From a bacterium (lineage in GTDB: Bacteria > SZUA-79 > Acidulodesulfobacterales > Acidulodesulfobacteraceae), in contig JAKBNN010000073.1 in NCBI GenBank assembly GCA_021831025.1, forward strand, positions 1-47,168: a stretch of DNA of 47,168 bases. The letters run 5' to 3'. Both the position numbers and the translations under genes were made by a program. Below the pieces are notes generated by a model. It searched no databases. It was not told the origin of the DNA and saw only the letters and a program-made list of their open reading frames with translations. How positions within the stretch are numbered: the stretch's first letter is position 1; the number at the start of each line of letters is the position of its first letter. Positions 25,252-33,181 of the stretch are shown here, piece by piece.

Positions 25252-26759
25252 TAAAAAATTATCTTCCCTCCAAATTCGGCCGATGCCGATTTTACGATAT
25301 GTAAAAACGGGGACGGTATATAAAATAACAATATCGAAGAAATCAGCAAAAGAATTAAAGGGGCATACAGCATAAACGGATGGACTCCTATTTCTCCTCT
25401 ATCTTGATTGTCTTTATCTGTCCCGCTATTAGCCCTATTTTCATTTTGCCGTCCATTTTCGTCGTCTTTAACGCCTATATACATTTTAAGAATTTTACTA
25501 AAAAGCCCCGCAAAAATAAAAATCAATAACAAGAAAACTAAAAATCCAAACCAGATATTGGTTTTAAATACGCCGAACATAATATAAATTTCTCCCAGAA
25601 ACATTGCAAATGGGGGCATTCCGCTGATTCCCATAACCCCAAAAAGAAGCATAAGTCCCGTAATCGGAAAATTCTTAGACAAATTTCTTATTTTTTCGAT
25701 TTTTCTTTCATGCGTAACCGCAAGAACATTACCCGAAGATAAAAACAAGGCTCCCTTATTTAAAGCATGAAATAATATCTGAAAAAGGCTCCCTATAACG
25801 GCAATTCCGCCTATACCGAAACCCAATGCTATAAGACCCATATTTTCCATAGAGGAAAATGCAAAAAGGCGCTTATAATCGGTCTGTTTTATTATTGAAA
25901 AAGCCGAAACCAGTATAGTGAAAAAGCCGAAACCTATTAAAAAGTACCTCGGGTAATATATTCCTGCCGAAACATTAATTTGGTAAAATCTTAAAATGCC
26001 CAATAGCGCCGTGTTAAGTAGAACCCCCGATAATAAAGCGCTAACCGGACTTGGGGCCTGCGAATGGGCATCCGGGAGCCAATTATGCATAGGGGCAAAC
26101 CCGACTTTCGTCCCAAACCCGACAAGCGCAAGAATAAATGCAAGCATAAGAAAATTCTTGTCTAATTCCGAACCTGCCCGCATAATATTTATAAAAGATA
26201 GAGATTTTAAACTTTCGCCGTAAACCTGCGAAGTCGTAAAATATAGAATAACTATCGCAAAGAGCCCTATCGCTATGCCGGCCGAACACATAATCACATA
26301 CCTCCATGTCGCCTCAAAAGACTCTTTTGTCCTGTTGAAAGAGACCAATAAGGCTGTGGCCAAGGTAGTCGCCTCAAGCCCCGTCCAGTAAATGCCGAGA
26401 TTATTGGACATTATCGAGACCATCATGCTAAAAATAAATAAATTTTTCCAAAAATAGTAAAACTTAAATTTTCTTTTCGACAATCCGTGTTTTATTTCCG
26501 TCCTCACATATCCAAACGAATAAAAGGCAACAAATAATTCAAGGACTGAAACGGTAATAAGTATCACCAGATTGATATAATCTACAAAGAAAAGCCCTCC
26601 GAAAAATACCGTAATAGAATGAAAAAATAAAGAAATTGCGGCAACCGTTAAAAAAACTAATGTAGAAATTATCAGCTGCACATAGGACATCCATAGGACA
26701 TCTATAAAAATGGAAAAAATTAATGCGGCGGCAGGAAGTATCAATACTAATTCATACAT
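25251..26759 (-). CDS. hyfF: Ehr/Hyf-like complex, HyfF-type antiporter-like subunit
   Basis: 502 residues, about 14 hydrophobic helices, of the NuoL/M/N proton-pumping family. The key stretch GFGTKVGFAPMHNWLPDAHS carries the conserved Lys and the His/Pro region; the following QAPSPVSALLSG is also conserved. The helix-loop near GLEATTLATALLV has the conserved Glu. It couples electron transfer to ion movement. It lies between the HyfE-like and large-subunit genes. Confidence 0.88.
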   Translation of the reverse strand: MYELVLILPAAALIFSIFIDVLWMSYVQLIISTLVFLTVAAISLFFHSITVFFGGLFFVDYINLVILITVSVLELFVAFYSFGYVRTEIKHGLSKRKFKFYYFWKNLFIFSMMVSIMSNNLGIYWTGLEATTLATALLVSFNRTKESFEATWRYVIMCSAGIAIGLFAIVILYFTTSQVYGESLKSLSFINIMRAGSELDKNFLMLAFILALVGFGTKVGFAPMHNWLPDAHSQAPSPVSALLSGVLLNTALLGILRFYQINVSAGIYYPRYFLIGFGFFTILVSAFSIIKQTDYKRLFAFSSMENMGLIALGFGIGGIAVIGSLFQILFHALNKGALFLSSGNVLAVTHERKIEKIRNLSKNFPITGLMLLFGVMGISGMPPFAMFLGEIYIMFGVFKTNIWFGFLVFLLLIFIFAGLFSKILKMYIGVKDDENGRQNENRANSGTDKDNQDRGEIGVHPFMLYAPLILLLISSILLFYIPSPFLHIVKSASAEFGGKIIF

Positions 26760-26814
26760 TGTATCAAGTCCTCTTTAATAATATAATAAACAAATTTTCA
26801 CTCAAAATTCATAC

Positions 26815-27432
26815 TCATGCGGCGGCATTTCTTCTCAGATTTAGTATGAGAATAGACAATATAAGTATGCTTACAAAAAGGTCGAAAAGCACGCCTAATT
26901 CAACTAAAAGGGGCATACCGTGGGTTATGCTATTAGCCGCTAAAAAAATAGCGTTGTCGATGGTTAAAAATCCGATAATTTGGGAGAACAAAGTTTTTCT
27001 TGTAATCATAAGCATAGCCCCAATCAAAAATGTAGCAAGGGAAATCGTGAAAACAAAAGCCCCGAATGTTATGCCTACCGTAACAATTTTTTGAGCTATC
27101 AAATTGGAAAGCAGGGTTAAAGAGCCTGCGAAAACAACTGCCTCCGGTATGCCTATATACATATCGATTTCTTTATCTATTTTAACCTTTTTAAGCGTTT
27201 TAAATAAAAAATAAGGTATCAAAATAACTTTAAAAATTACCGTAATAACAAAAGACCCGTATAAATTTATCGAATTAAAATGAACGGCGCCCATTAAAAT
27301 ATAAAATGCCAGCATAAGAGACTGAAAAGAATAAAGCTTTATTGCAAATTTTATAAAAGGCGAGCTTACGTTTAATACAACCGAAACAAGTATTAAAATA
27401 ATAAAAAGTTCGGCTATTTTTTCCATTATCAT
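26815..27432 (-). CDS. hyfE: Ehr/Hyf-like complex, HyfE-type subunit
   Basis: 205 residues, about six helices, NuoK-like in the second half (GFLTIDNAIFLAANSITHGM). The HyfE family combines a MnhC/NuoK-type module with an N-terminal extension, and this length is normal. Position between hyfC and hyfF follows the usual hyf order. Confidence 0.82.
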   Translation of the reverse strand: MIMEKIAELFIILILVSVVLNVSSPFIKFAIKLYSFQSLMLAFYILMGAVHFNSINLYGSFVITVIFKVILIPYFLFKTLKKVKIDKEIDMYIGIPEAVVFAGSLTLLSNLIAQKIVTVGITFGAFVFTISLATFLIGAMLMITRKTLFSQIIGFLTIDNAIFLAANSITHGMPLLVELGVLFDLFVSILILSILILNLRRNAAA

Positions 27433-27468
27433 TTTTGAAATTTCCCGCTTATCGAATTAACAAATAAA

Positions 27469-28449
27469 TTAAAATCCCCTTATCGATAAAATCATCGCTA
27501 TTAAAGACAGTATAAAAGAAACGGAAAGCACGTTCGGCACTCTGAATACCCGCATTTTAGGATTAACGATTTCGACTCCGGCAATAAGAATGCACAAAAT
27601 TATCATCTTCAGAATGTAAACTATTAAAGCCATGGGAATTTGATAAATATTTACCGCCATATAAGGAAACAGTATAAGGGACATTACGGTTAAAAAAACG
27701 GTGAGTTTCAAATAACTTCCGTATTCGTAAATTCCAAGATGTTTTCCGCTTGCCTCTAAAATATTTGCTTCATGAAACATCGTAAGTTCAAGATGGGTTT
27801 CGGGGTTATCTATCGGAATCCTTGCGTTTTCGGATATGCTTACTATAAAAAGCGAGATAAACAGTAAAAAGGGGATGGCTATAGATACGGCATACGAATG
27901 AACGCCGTATAAAAACGCGTTTGAGGCTCCTTTCTGAATAAAATAAAAAATATCGGTTATTCTGCCCTGCTTTGTATAAATGGCAAGGGATATAAAAATA
28001 AATATTAAAGACGGCTCCGAAAGAACGGTTAAAAACCATTCCCTGCTCGCCCCCAACCCCCCGAAAGCGCTGCCCTGGTCCATTGCGTAAAGGGTCATAA
28101 AAAAGGTTGAAAGGGCAAGAGTATAAGCGATAAGTATTACATCGGAAGATATACCGAGTAAAGAATACCTGTAAAATGCCGGTAACATTAGTAATATTAC
28201 GAGATAGGAAACAAAAACTATATAAGGGGCTATATTAGATATAAAAGTTGCGTCTTTCGACAAAACAACTTCCTTTTTTAATAATTTATTAAAATTTATA
28301 TAAAACTGGAATATATTAATTCCTTTCTGACCCCTTGCCCGCTGTTTCAATTTATGAATGAAACCCGCAAAAAGGGGTGAAAGAAGGACTATTACGAAAA
28401 ATTGAACAATCCCTATTATCAAATGTTGAATATTATAATTATAAGTCAT
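27469..28449 (-). CDS. hyfC: Ehr/Hyf-like complex, HyfC-type (NuoH-like) subunit
   Basis: Membrane subunit that docks the peripheral arm, about eight helices. NuoH-type loops are visible: KQRARGQKGINIFQF, LGASREWFLTVLSEP and IDNPETHLELTMFHEA, with acidic residues of the quinone/ion channel. I place the start at ATG 28449 (MTYNYNIQHLII). The frame stays open to 28530, but those extra residues reach into ASB element 5 and do not look like the family. Confidence 0.85.
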   Translation of the reverse strand: MTYNYNIQHLIIGIVQFFVIVLLSPLFAGFIHKLKQRARGQKGINIFQFYINFNKLLKKEVVLSKDATFISNIAPYIVFVSYLVILLMLPAFYRYSLLGISSDVILIAYTLALSTFFMTLYAMDQGSAFGGLGASREWFLTVLSEPSLIFIFISLAIYTKQGRITDIFYFIQKGASNAFLYGVHSYAVSIAIPFLLFISLFIVSISENARIPIDNPETHLELTMFHEANILEASGKHLGIYEYGSYLKLTVFLTVMSLILFPYMAVNIYQIPMALIVYILKMIILCILIAGVEIVNPKMRVFRVPNVLSVSFILSLIAMILSIRGF

Positions 28450-28507
28450 ATCGTTTATATGTACCCTGATTTCGGTATAATTTTTTGTCCCAACCCGCTT
28501 CAGCGAT

Positions 28508-28556
28508 ATTTTTGTCCACGAGCTTATCAAAGTACGCCTTTGATGTGGACAAAAAT
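28508..28556 (-). repeat. ASB element 5 (49 nt), between hyfB and hyfC
   Basis: Arms ATTTTTGTCCAC and GTGGACAAAAAT pair perfectly. On the minus strand the inner hairpin is ATCAAAG, loop GCGTA, CTTTGAT, with bulge AAGCTC. It fills most of the gap between the hyfB stop and the likely hyfC start, so it would be transcribed as a hairpin within the operon mRNA. Confidence 0.75.
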
Positions 28557-28564
28557 GCCATTTA

Positions 28565-30481
28565 TTACCTTATTATAAATATGTATATAATGAAGCAAAC
28601 AATTAACGATAAAAATAAATACCCTAAAGAAACATTTATATTTTCCGAATTAGCCGCTTTATTAAAAATTTCCGATAATTTTAAATACAATTTTTCCGCC
28701 GGAATATAAATATATTTTTCAAAAATATCGTTAATTTCTTCGGTATAAACCGATTTAGTCCTGAAATACTTTTTTACGTCCTTTTCAAAGTTAATCTCGG
28801 AAACGGAGGAATAAAAAGAGGAAAAAACTTTCATTATGCTTGACGAAAATCCGCCGCCGGAATACTGGGCTTTTGAATTTTTTTCGTCAAGTCCGCATGC
28901 CCATGTTTCGAATATTCTTTTTTTGCCGGAAGAAAATATTTTTAGATATAAAAATACGGCTGACGAAGCCGCCGCAAAAGCAATTGCTATTAAAGCCGGC
29001 GCATACAAAGAAAACGGACGGGCATTTATAATACGGACCGCCGAAAACGGATTTGAGCTTACCGTTCCGCCCGTCAAATAAAATATAACAGCATTTAAAG
29101 CCGATATTATTCGATAAGGATAAATACCGATAAAAATGCATAAAAAAACGGGGATTGCTATTCCTATTCTTTCGATAACATGTGGTTCTACCGCATTTTC
29201 GGCGTTTTCCGTCCTTGGTTTGCCCAAAAAAGTAATTCCGAACAATTTAGTAAAAGCGGCGCCCGCGGCGGCTCCGGTCAGCGAAAGGAGGGCAATGGCT
29301 ATAACCGAAAAATACACCATATATAAATTATTCGTTAATACCGAACCAATGAGTGAAATATATAAGTACCACTCGCTCAAAAAGCCGTTTAAAGGAGGCA
29401 TGGCGGAAATGGACATTACGCCGATAAGAAACAAGACGGACAACTGTCCCATTTTTTTTGAAAGGCCGCCGAGTTTTTCCATATTCCTGGTATGCGTATA
29501 TTTGTCTATAAGTCCCGAACCCATAAATAGCGAACTTTTGCTTAAACCGTGATTTACTACATGAAGCAAGACCGCCAGCATAGCAAGATATTCTATGGAT
29601 TTGAAATTTTCGACCTTAGCCCAGTAGGATACGCCTATGCCCATAAAAATTATGCCCATGTTTTCGATTGTAGAAAATGCCAGCAATTTTTTTATATCCT
29701 TTTGCGCCATTGCATACATAATGCCGAGAAGAGCGGATAAAGCGCCTATGACGAGAAGTATGATTCCAAGAAAAGGACCTGACCCTGAACCAAAGACAAA
29801 TAAAAATTTTAAAATACCGTATATAGCCATATTTACCATAATACCCGACATAATGGCGGATATATTGGCGGGCGCAACAGGATGGGCATAAGGAAGCCAT
29901 GTATGAAACGGCATAATACCGGCTTTAATCGAAAATCCCGTTATTGCCGCCGCCAATATCATAATTCCGGCGGCGCCTTTATAATAGTCGAAAGAAAGGG
30001 ACGAGGTTTTTAAATACAGCATTATAAAGCTTGTCGTTATAAGAATGGTTCCAATATGCGTCATTAAAAAATATAAAAAGCCCGCCCTTCTGGATTCCTC
30101 GCTCCCCTCGTAAATAACCAATAAAAAGGAAAATATCGACATTAATTCCCAAAATATCAAAAATGTCAGCATATCGTTGCTTATAACAAGGATTATCATA
30201 GACATTATAAAGAAAAAAGAATAGAAAAAGAGGGACGGTTTTTTATCGTATATATCCCCGTATTTAATCGAAAAAATAGAAATAAATATAGAGAGGGACG
30301 ATATAAATATTACGAAAAATAGGGAGAGGGCGTCAAATCTGAAAGAAAAATTTATAAAAGAGGATTTTATAATAAATTCTTGCTTAGAATCATAAAAACT
30401 TAAGCCTATAAAAAGGGCAGAGATTAAAATGGACAGACATCCGAAGAAATATCTGTAAATGCCGTTATATTTAGGATTCAT
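28565..30481 (-). CDS. hyfB: Ehr/Hyf-like complex, HyfB-type (NuoL-like) subunit
   Basis: 638 residues and about 15-16 helices; first gene of the unit. The antiporter signatures are ILVISNDMLTFLIFWELMSI (conserved Glu), GFSIKAGIMPFHTWLPYAHP (Lys, His) and KKLLAFSTIENMGIIFMGIG. The C-terminal extension with a final helix is typical of HyfB. The promoter should lie in 30482-30777. Confidence 0.87.
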   Translation of the reverse strand: MNPKYNGIYRYFFGCLSILISALFIGLSFYDSKQEFIIKSSFINFSFRFDALSLFFVIFISSLSIFISIFSIKYGDIYDKKPSLFFYSFFFIMSMIILVISNDMLTFLIFWELMSIFSFLLVIYEGSEESRRAGFLYFLMTHIGTILITTSFIMLYLKTSSLSFDYYKGAAGIMILAAAITGFSIKAGIMPFHTWLPYAHPVAPANISAIMSGIMVNMAIYGILKFLFVFGSGSGPFLGIILLVIGALSALLGIMYAMAQKDIKKLLAFSTIENMGIIFMGIGVSYWAKVENFKSIEYLAMLAVLLHVVNHGLSKSSLFMGSGLIDKYTHTRNMEKLGGLSKKMGQLSVLFLIGVMSISAMPPLNGFLSEWYLYISLIGSVLTNNLYMVYFSVIAIALLSLTGAAAGAAFTKLFGITFLGKPRTENAENAVEPHVIERIGIAIPVFLCIFIGIYPYRIISALNAVIFYLTGGTVSSNPFSAVRIINARPFSLYAPALIAIAFAAASSAVFLYLKIFSSGKKRIFETWACGLDEKNSKAQYSGGGFSSSIMKVFSSFYSSVSEINFEKDVKKYFRTKSVYTEEINDIFEKYIYIPAEKLYLKLSEIFNKAANSENINVSLGYLFLSLIVCFIIYIFIIR

Positions 30482-30777
30482 TTGTTATTTATCAAAATTC
30501 TTAAGCCCCTTTCTTTTAAAAATTATTTACTTATTCATCCTTATAAAGCAAAGATAAATTAAAGCAAACTTTTTGGATTATAACAAAAATTAAAAAATTA
30601 GCAAGAAATATTTTCTATTGCAAAATCAAAGTAATTTTTAAGAACAAACTGCGAAATTCTCTCCTTTTTAAAGGGGAGATGAAAGCAGACCATATGCACT
30701 GTTCTTTACTTATTTATTGCGTGATTATTATAGAATATATGTTATACTGTGTATAATGAAAAATAAAGCAGTTCACT
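30482..30777. other. Intergenic region upstream of hyfB and tnpB
   Basis: It holds a lone TH-type end at 30606-30628 (TTTTCTATTGCAAAATCA, like the right ends of TH elements 1 and 4) and a hairpin TCTCCTTTTTAAAGGGGAGA (around 30659-30678). A good plus-strand -10 (TATAAT, 30752-30757) may serve tnpB. No gene is supported. Confidence 0.5.
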
Positions 30778-32007
30778 ATGCTAAAAACATATAAATATCG
30801 GTTATATCCGACAAGAAAACAGACTAAAGAATTAGACTGGACGCTTGAGACCTGCCGTATCCTCTATAACTCCTGCTTAGTCGATAGAAACAGGCATTAC
30901 GAACAGACGGGCAAAGGTTTATCCCGCATAGACCAGCAGAAGCTCTTAGTGCGGGATAAGAAAAACATCGAATATCTTACGGACATTCATTCACAGGTAT
31001 TGCAGGATGTCTTATTCAGGGTAGAAAAAGCCTACAAAGCCTTTTTCCGACGGTTGAAAGATAGAAACGGCAAGGCGGGTTATCCCCGTTTTAAGAATAT
31101 TGACAGGTATGATTCCATAACTTATACGCAGTCCGGCTTCAAAATAATTGAGCCCGCTAAATTAGCTTTATCTAAAATAGGATGCATAAAGCTTAAACTG
31201 CATAGAAACATAAATGGCGCTGTAAAAACATGCAATATCAAAAAAGAAGCGGATAAATGGTATGTCTGCTTTTCGGTAGAATATGAGCCCGTCCGTAAGC
31301 CTATCCCTGCTCAGCAAATAGGCATTGATGTAGGCATTAAGTCCTTTGCGGTTTTATCTAACGGCGAGGAGGTAGATAACCCCAAATATCTTGTTAAATC
31401 CGAAGAAAAACTTATTAAGAAACAAAAGCGGTTGTCGTCTAAAAAGAAAGGCTCGAATAACCGTAAGAAAGCAAGAATGCTCGTTGCTAAACTACATAAG
31501 AAAGTATCTGAGCAACGCAGGGACTTTCATCATAAAGTATCTCGCAAAATAGTAGATAATCACGGTTATATAGCAGTAGAAGACTTGCAAATAAAGAATA
31601 TGGTTAAAAACCATAATCTCGCTAAATCAATTAATGATGCGGGCTGGGGGCAATTTCTATCTTTTCTGACATACAAAGCGGAAGAAGCTGGTTGTTATGT
31701 GGAGAAAGTAAATCCCCGCAATACATCGAAATCGTGTTCGATATGCGGATATGTCTATAAGGATATGACATTATCCGTAAGGAATTGGGTTTGTCCTATA
31801 TGTAATACCGAACATAACAGGGATATAAACGCGTCTATAAATATAATAAATAAAACAATAGGCAGGGTACCTGCCGAATTTACGCTTGGGGAGATAAGCT
31901 CTATGGATATGCAAAAGCATGCCTTTTGCGTCGCAAGTAGCAATGCTTGCGCACTAAAAAGTATCTTATCAAAGAACCAAGAAGCCTGTCGATTTATCGG
32001 CGGGTAG
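30778..32007 (+). CDS. tnpB: TnpB, RNA-guided nuclease of an IS200/IS605-type element
   Basis: 409 residues, complete. The RuvC-like acidic triad is intact: Asp184 (IGIDVGIKSFAV), Glu268 (YIAVEDLQIKNM) and Asp349 (EHNRDINASINI). The zinc finger uses Cys320/323 (CSICGY) and Cys339/342 (CPIC). TnpB cuts DNA using an RNA copied from the element's right end. No tnpA transposase is nearby, so this copy needs a partner elsewhere. The 3' coding end contains strong hairpins (about 31911-31960). The 9-mer AGTTCACTA occurs at both edges (30770-30778 and 32006-32014), which suggests that the element is barely larger than the gene. Confidence 0.93.
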   Translation: MLKTYKYRLYPTRKQTKELDWTLETCRILYNSCLVDRNRHYEQTGKGLSRIDQQKLLVRDKKNIEYLTDIHSQVLQDVLFRVEKAYKAFFRRLKDRNGKAGYPRFKNIDRYDSITYTQSGFKIIEPAKLALSKIGCIKLKLHRNINGAVKTCNIKKEADKWYVCFSVEYEPVRKPIPAQQIGIDVGIKSFAVLSNGEEVDNPKYLVKSEEKLIKKQKRLSSKKKGSNNRKKARMLVAKLHKKVSEQRRDFHHKVSRKIVDNHGYIAVEDLQIKNMVKNHNLAKSINDAGWGQFLSFLTYKAEEAGCYVEKVNPRNTSKSCSICGYVYKDMTLSVRNWVCPICNTEHNRDINASINIINKTIGRVPAEFTLGEISSMDMQKHAFCVASSNACALKSILSKNQEACRFIGG

Positions 32008-32014
32008 TTCACTA
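31985..32014 (+). mobile_element. Probable right end of the tnpB element
   Basis: A hairpin CCTGTCGA-TTTA-TCGGCGGG (8 bp with G-T pairs) ends at 32004, three bases before TTCAC. IS200/IS605 right ends have a subterminal hairpin followed by a short cleavage sequence. The same TTCAC lies just before the tnpB start (30772-30776). The assignment is inference. Confidence 0.45.
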
Positions 32015-32055
32015 GTTATTAATTCTTTTGTTCTTTTTGGTATATAATATGAAAT

Positions 32056-32274
32056 ATGCAACAAAAAGATATTCACGAGGCATATATTATGCGTACAACA
32101 TTAAATATGTCGGGCAAGCCGTCCAAAGAAAGCAAAGAGGGTAAGGGCAAAGCGAAAAGAACCGCCTATCGGAATCTTTTTGAAAGGGTTAAGCAGAACG
32201 AAAGGGAAAAAATTAAAGAAGAACTTGATAAAAAAGAAATAAAAGATTATAACGAAGAAGAAAAAGGGAAATGA
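32056..32274 (+). CDS. Small charged protein, unknown
   Basis: 72 residues from ATG 32056, or 61 from ATG 32089, which has a better ribosome site (GAGG, spacing 9). It is lysine/glutamate-rich, with a likely long helix (ERVKQNEREKIKEELDKKEI). No signal peptide, membrane helix or known motif. It precedes the membrane-protein gene by about 40 nt and could be co-transcribed with it. Confidence 0.45.
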   Translation: MQQKDIHEAYIMRTTLNMSGKPSKESKEGKGKAKRTAYRNLFERVKQNEREKIKEELDKKEIKDYNEEEKGK

Positions 32275-32315
32275 AAAAAATAATCCACGTTCACAAATAA
32301 TTGGGGGACCACAAT

Positions 32316-32915
32316 ATGGATATTAAAAATGCGGCTTACCCTGCTTTGCATTTATGGTGGAGATATACATGGAGAATGTGGTTATTTCTTTTTGCGATAG
32401 GGGGCATGCTTGTTATCATAGGAAGCCTTTCGTTGGGTGAAAGCGGTATGATGTTTTTTGCCGAAATGATGAAAAATCATCTATACCGTTATACACCCTA
32501 TAATATGAAAGTAACGGGGATAATGACCGCGCTTATATTAATATTTTTTATTGCGGCGTTATTTTTCGGCGTATGGCTGTTTCGTTCCGTGCTTTTTAAG
32601 AAAAGCTTCATTTTTAACGATAAACCGGAAAGATTTTCTGTAAGTTACGATAAGCAGGTTTTAAATATTCCCGCATCGTGGAATAATGCCCTGGGGCTTT
32701 GGTGGGGTGTTGTCTGGCGCGGCTTTCTTTTAGGTATTATTGCGCGGCTGCTATTTTTTTGGACAGGTCCTTTAATGATGCTGATTAATATTGCCGTAAG
32801 TTATTTGGCATTTTTATGGCTTTTATTATATAATTATGGAAAAACTAAGATAATCGTATCGGCATCAACCGATGATTTCACGAATAGCGGCATTCAATAT
32901 TCCAAAAATAGATAA
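32316..32915 (+). CDS. Membrane protein with an internal WW-WR repeat, unknown
   Basis: 199 residues from ATG 32316 after GGGGGACC; the upstream TTG at 32301 lies before that site. About five hydrophobic helices. The N-terminal ALHLWWRYTWRMWLFLF and the later ALGLWWGVVWRGFLLGI repeat the pattern ALxLWWxxxWR, pointing to an internal duplication of a helix pair. I recognise no family. It ends just before TH element 3. Confidence 0.6.
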   Translation: MDIKNAAYPALHLWWRYTWRMWLFLFAIGGMLVIIGSLSLGESGMMFFAEMMKNHLYRYTPYNMKVTGIMTALILIFFIAALFFGVWLFRSVLFKKSFIFNDKPERFSVSYDKQVLNIPASWNNALGLWWGVVWRGFLLGIIARLLFFWTGPLMMLINIAVSYLAFLWLLLYNYGKTKIIVSASTDDFTNSGIQYSKNR

Positions 32916-32920
32916 ACGGG

Positions 32921-33145
32921 TTATAGCCCAAATTTGCCGATAGAAAATTATTTAATTCTGGCATTTCCGTCCACATCAAAGACATGCTTTGATAAACGTG
33001 GACGGAAATATCGCTTTCGCGGGAATGACAATATGAGGTTTTAACGTTTCACCCAACGGGTGTCATTCCTGCGAAAGCAGGAATCCAGTGTCTTTAAGCT
33101 TTTGAGGTCAATTTATTAATTTCTATCGGCAAATTTGGGTTATAG
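32921..33145. mobile_element. TH element 3 (225 bp) carrying an ASB insertion
   Basis: 26-bp terminal inverted repeats match with two differences (inner part AAATTTGCCGATAGAAA). The right-hand dRS3-like hairpin is intact (ATTCCTGCGAAAGCAGGAAT). The left-hand one is cut by ASB element 6: CTGG precedes it and CGCTTTCGCGGGAATGACA follows. The core TH element would be about 178 bp, close to the size of copies 1 and 4. Confidence 0.8.
32963..33009 (+). repeat. ASB element 6 (47 nt), nested in TH element 3
   Basis: Arms ATTTCCGTCCAC and GTGGACGGAAAT pair perfectly. The inner hairpin is ATCAAAG, loop ACATG, CTTTGAT, with bulge AAAC. It is closest to ASB element 5; the two arm differences are matched by partner changes. 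Confidence 0.8.
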
Positions 33146-33151
33146 GATTTA

Positions 33152-33167
33152 TGTTTCACATGAAACA
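33152..33167. promoter_or_regulatory. Second parS-like site
   Basis: TGTTTCACATGAAACA differs from the perfect site at 3657-3672 by one central base. It lies 15 nt past the mnmG stop and about 7 kb from the predicted origin. In many bacteria parA-parB follow mnmG-rsmG at this spot, but here they are absent. Confidence 0.65.
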
Positions 33168-33181
33168 AATTTTTCGGTAAA

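Noticed and set aside
28450..28530. N-terminal extension of the HyfC-like protein
   Set aside because: It reaches into ASB element 5 and has no family-like sequence. The ATG at 28449 matches the expected NuoH-type start.
31908..31960. Seventh ASB element inside the 3' end of tnpB
   Set aside because: The inner hairpin core AAAAGCATGCCTTTT resembles ASB element 1, but there are no paired 12-nt outer arms. It more likely belongs to the tnpB right-end/guide-RNA structure.
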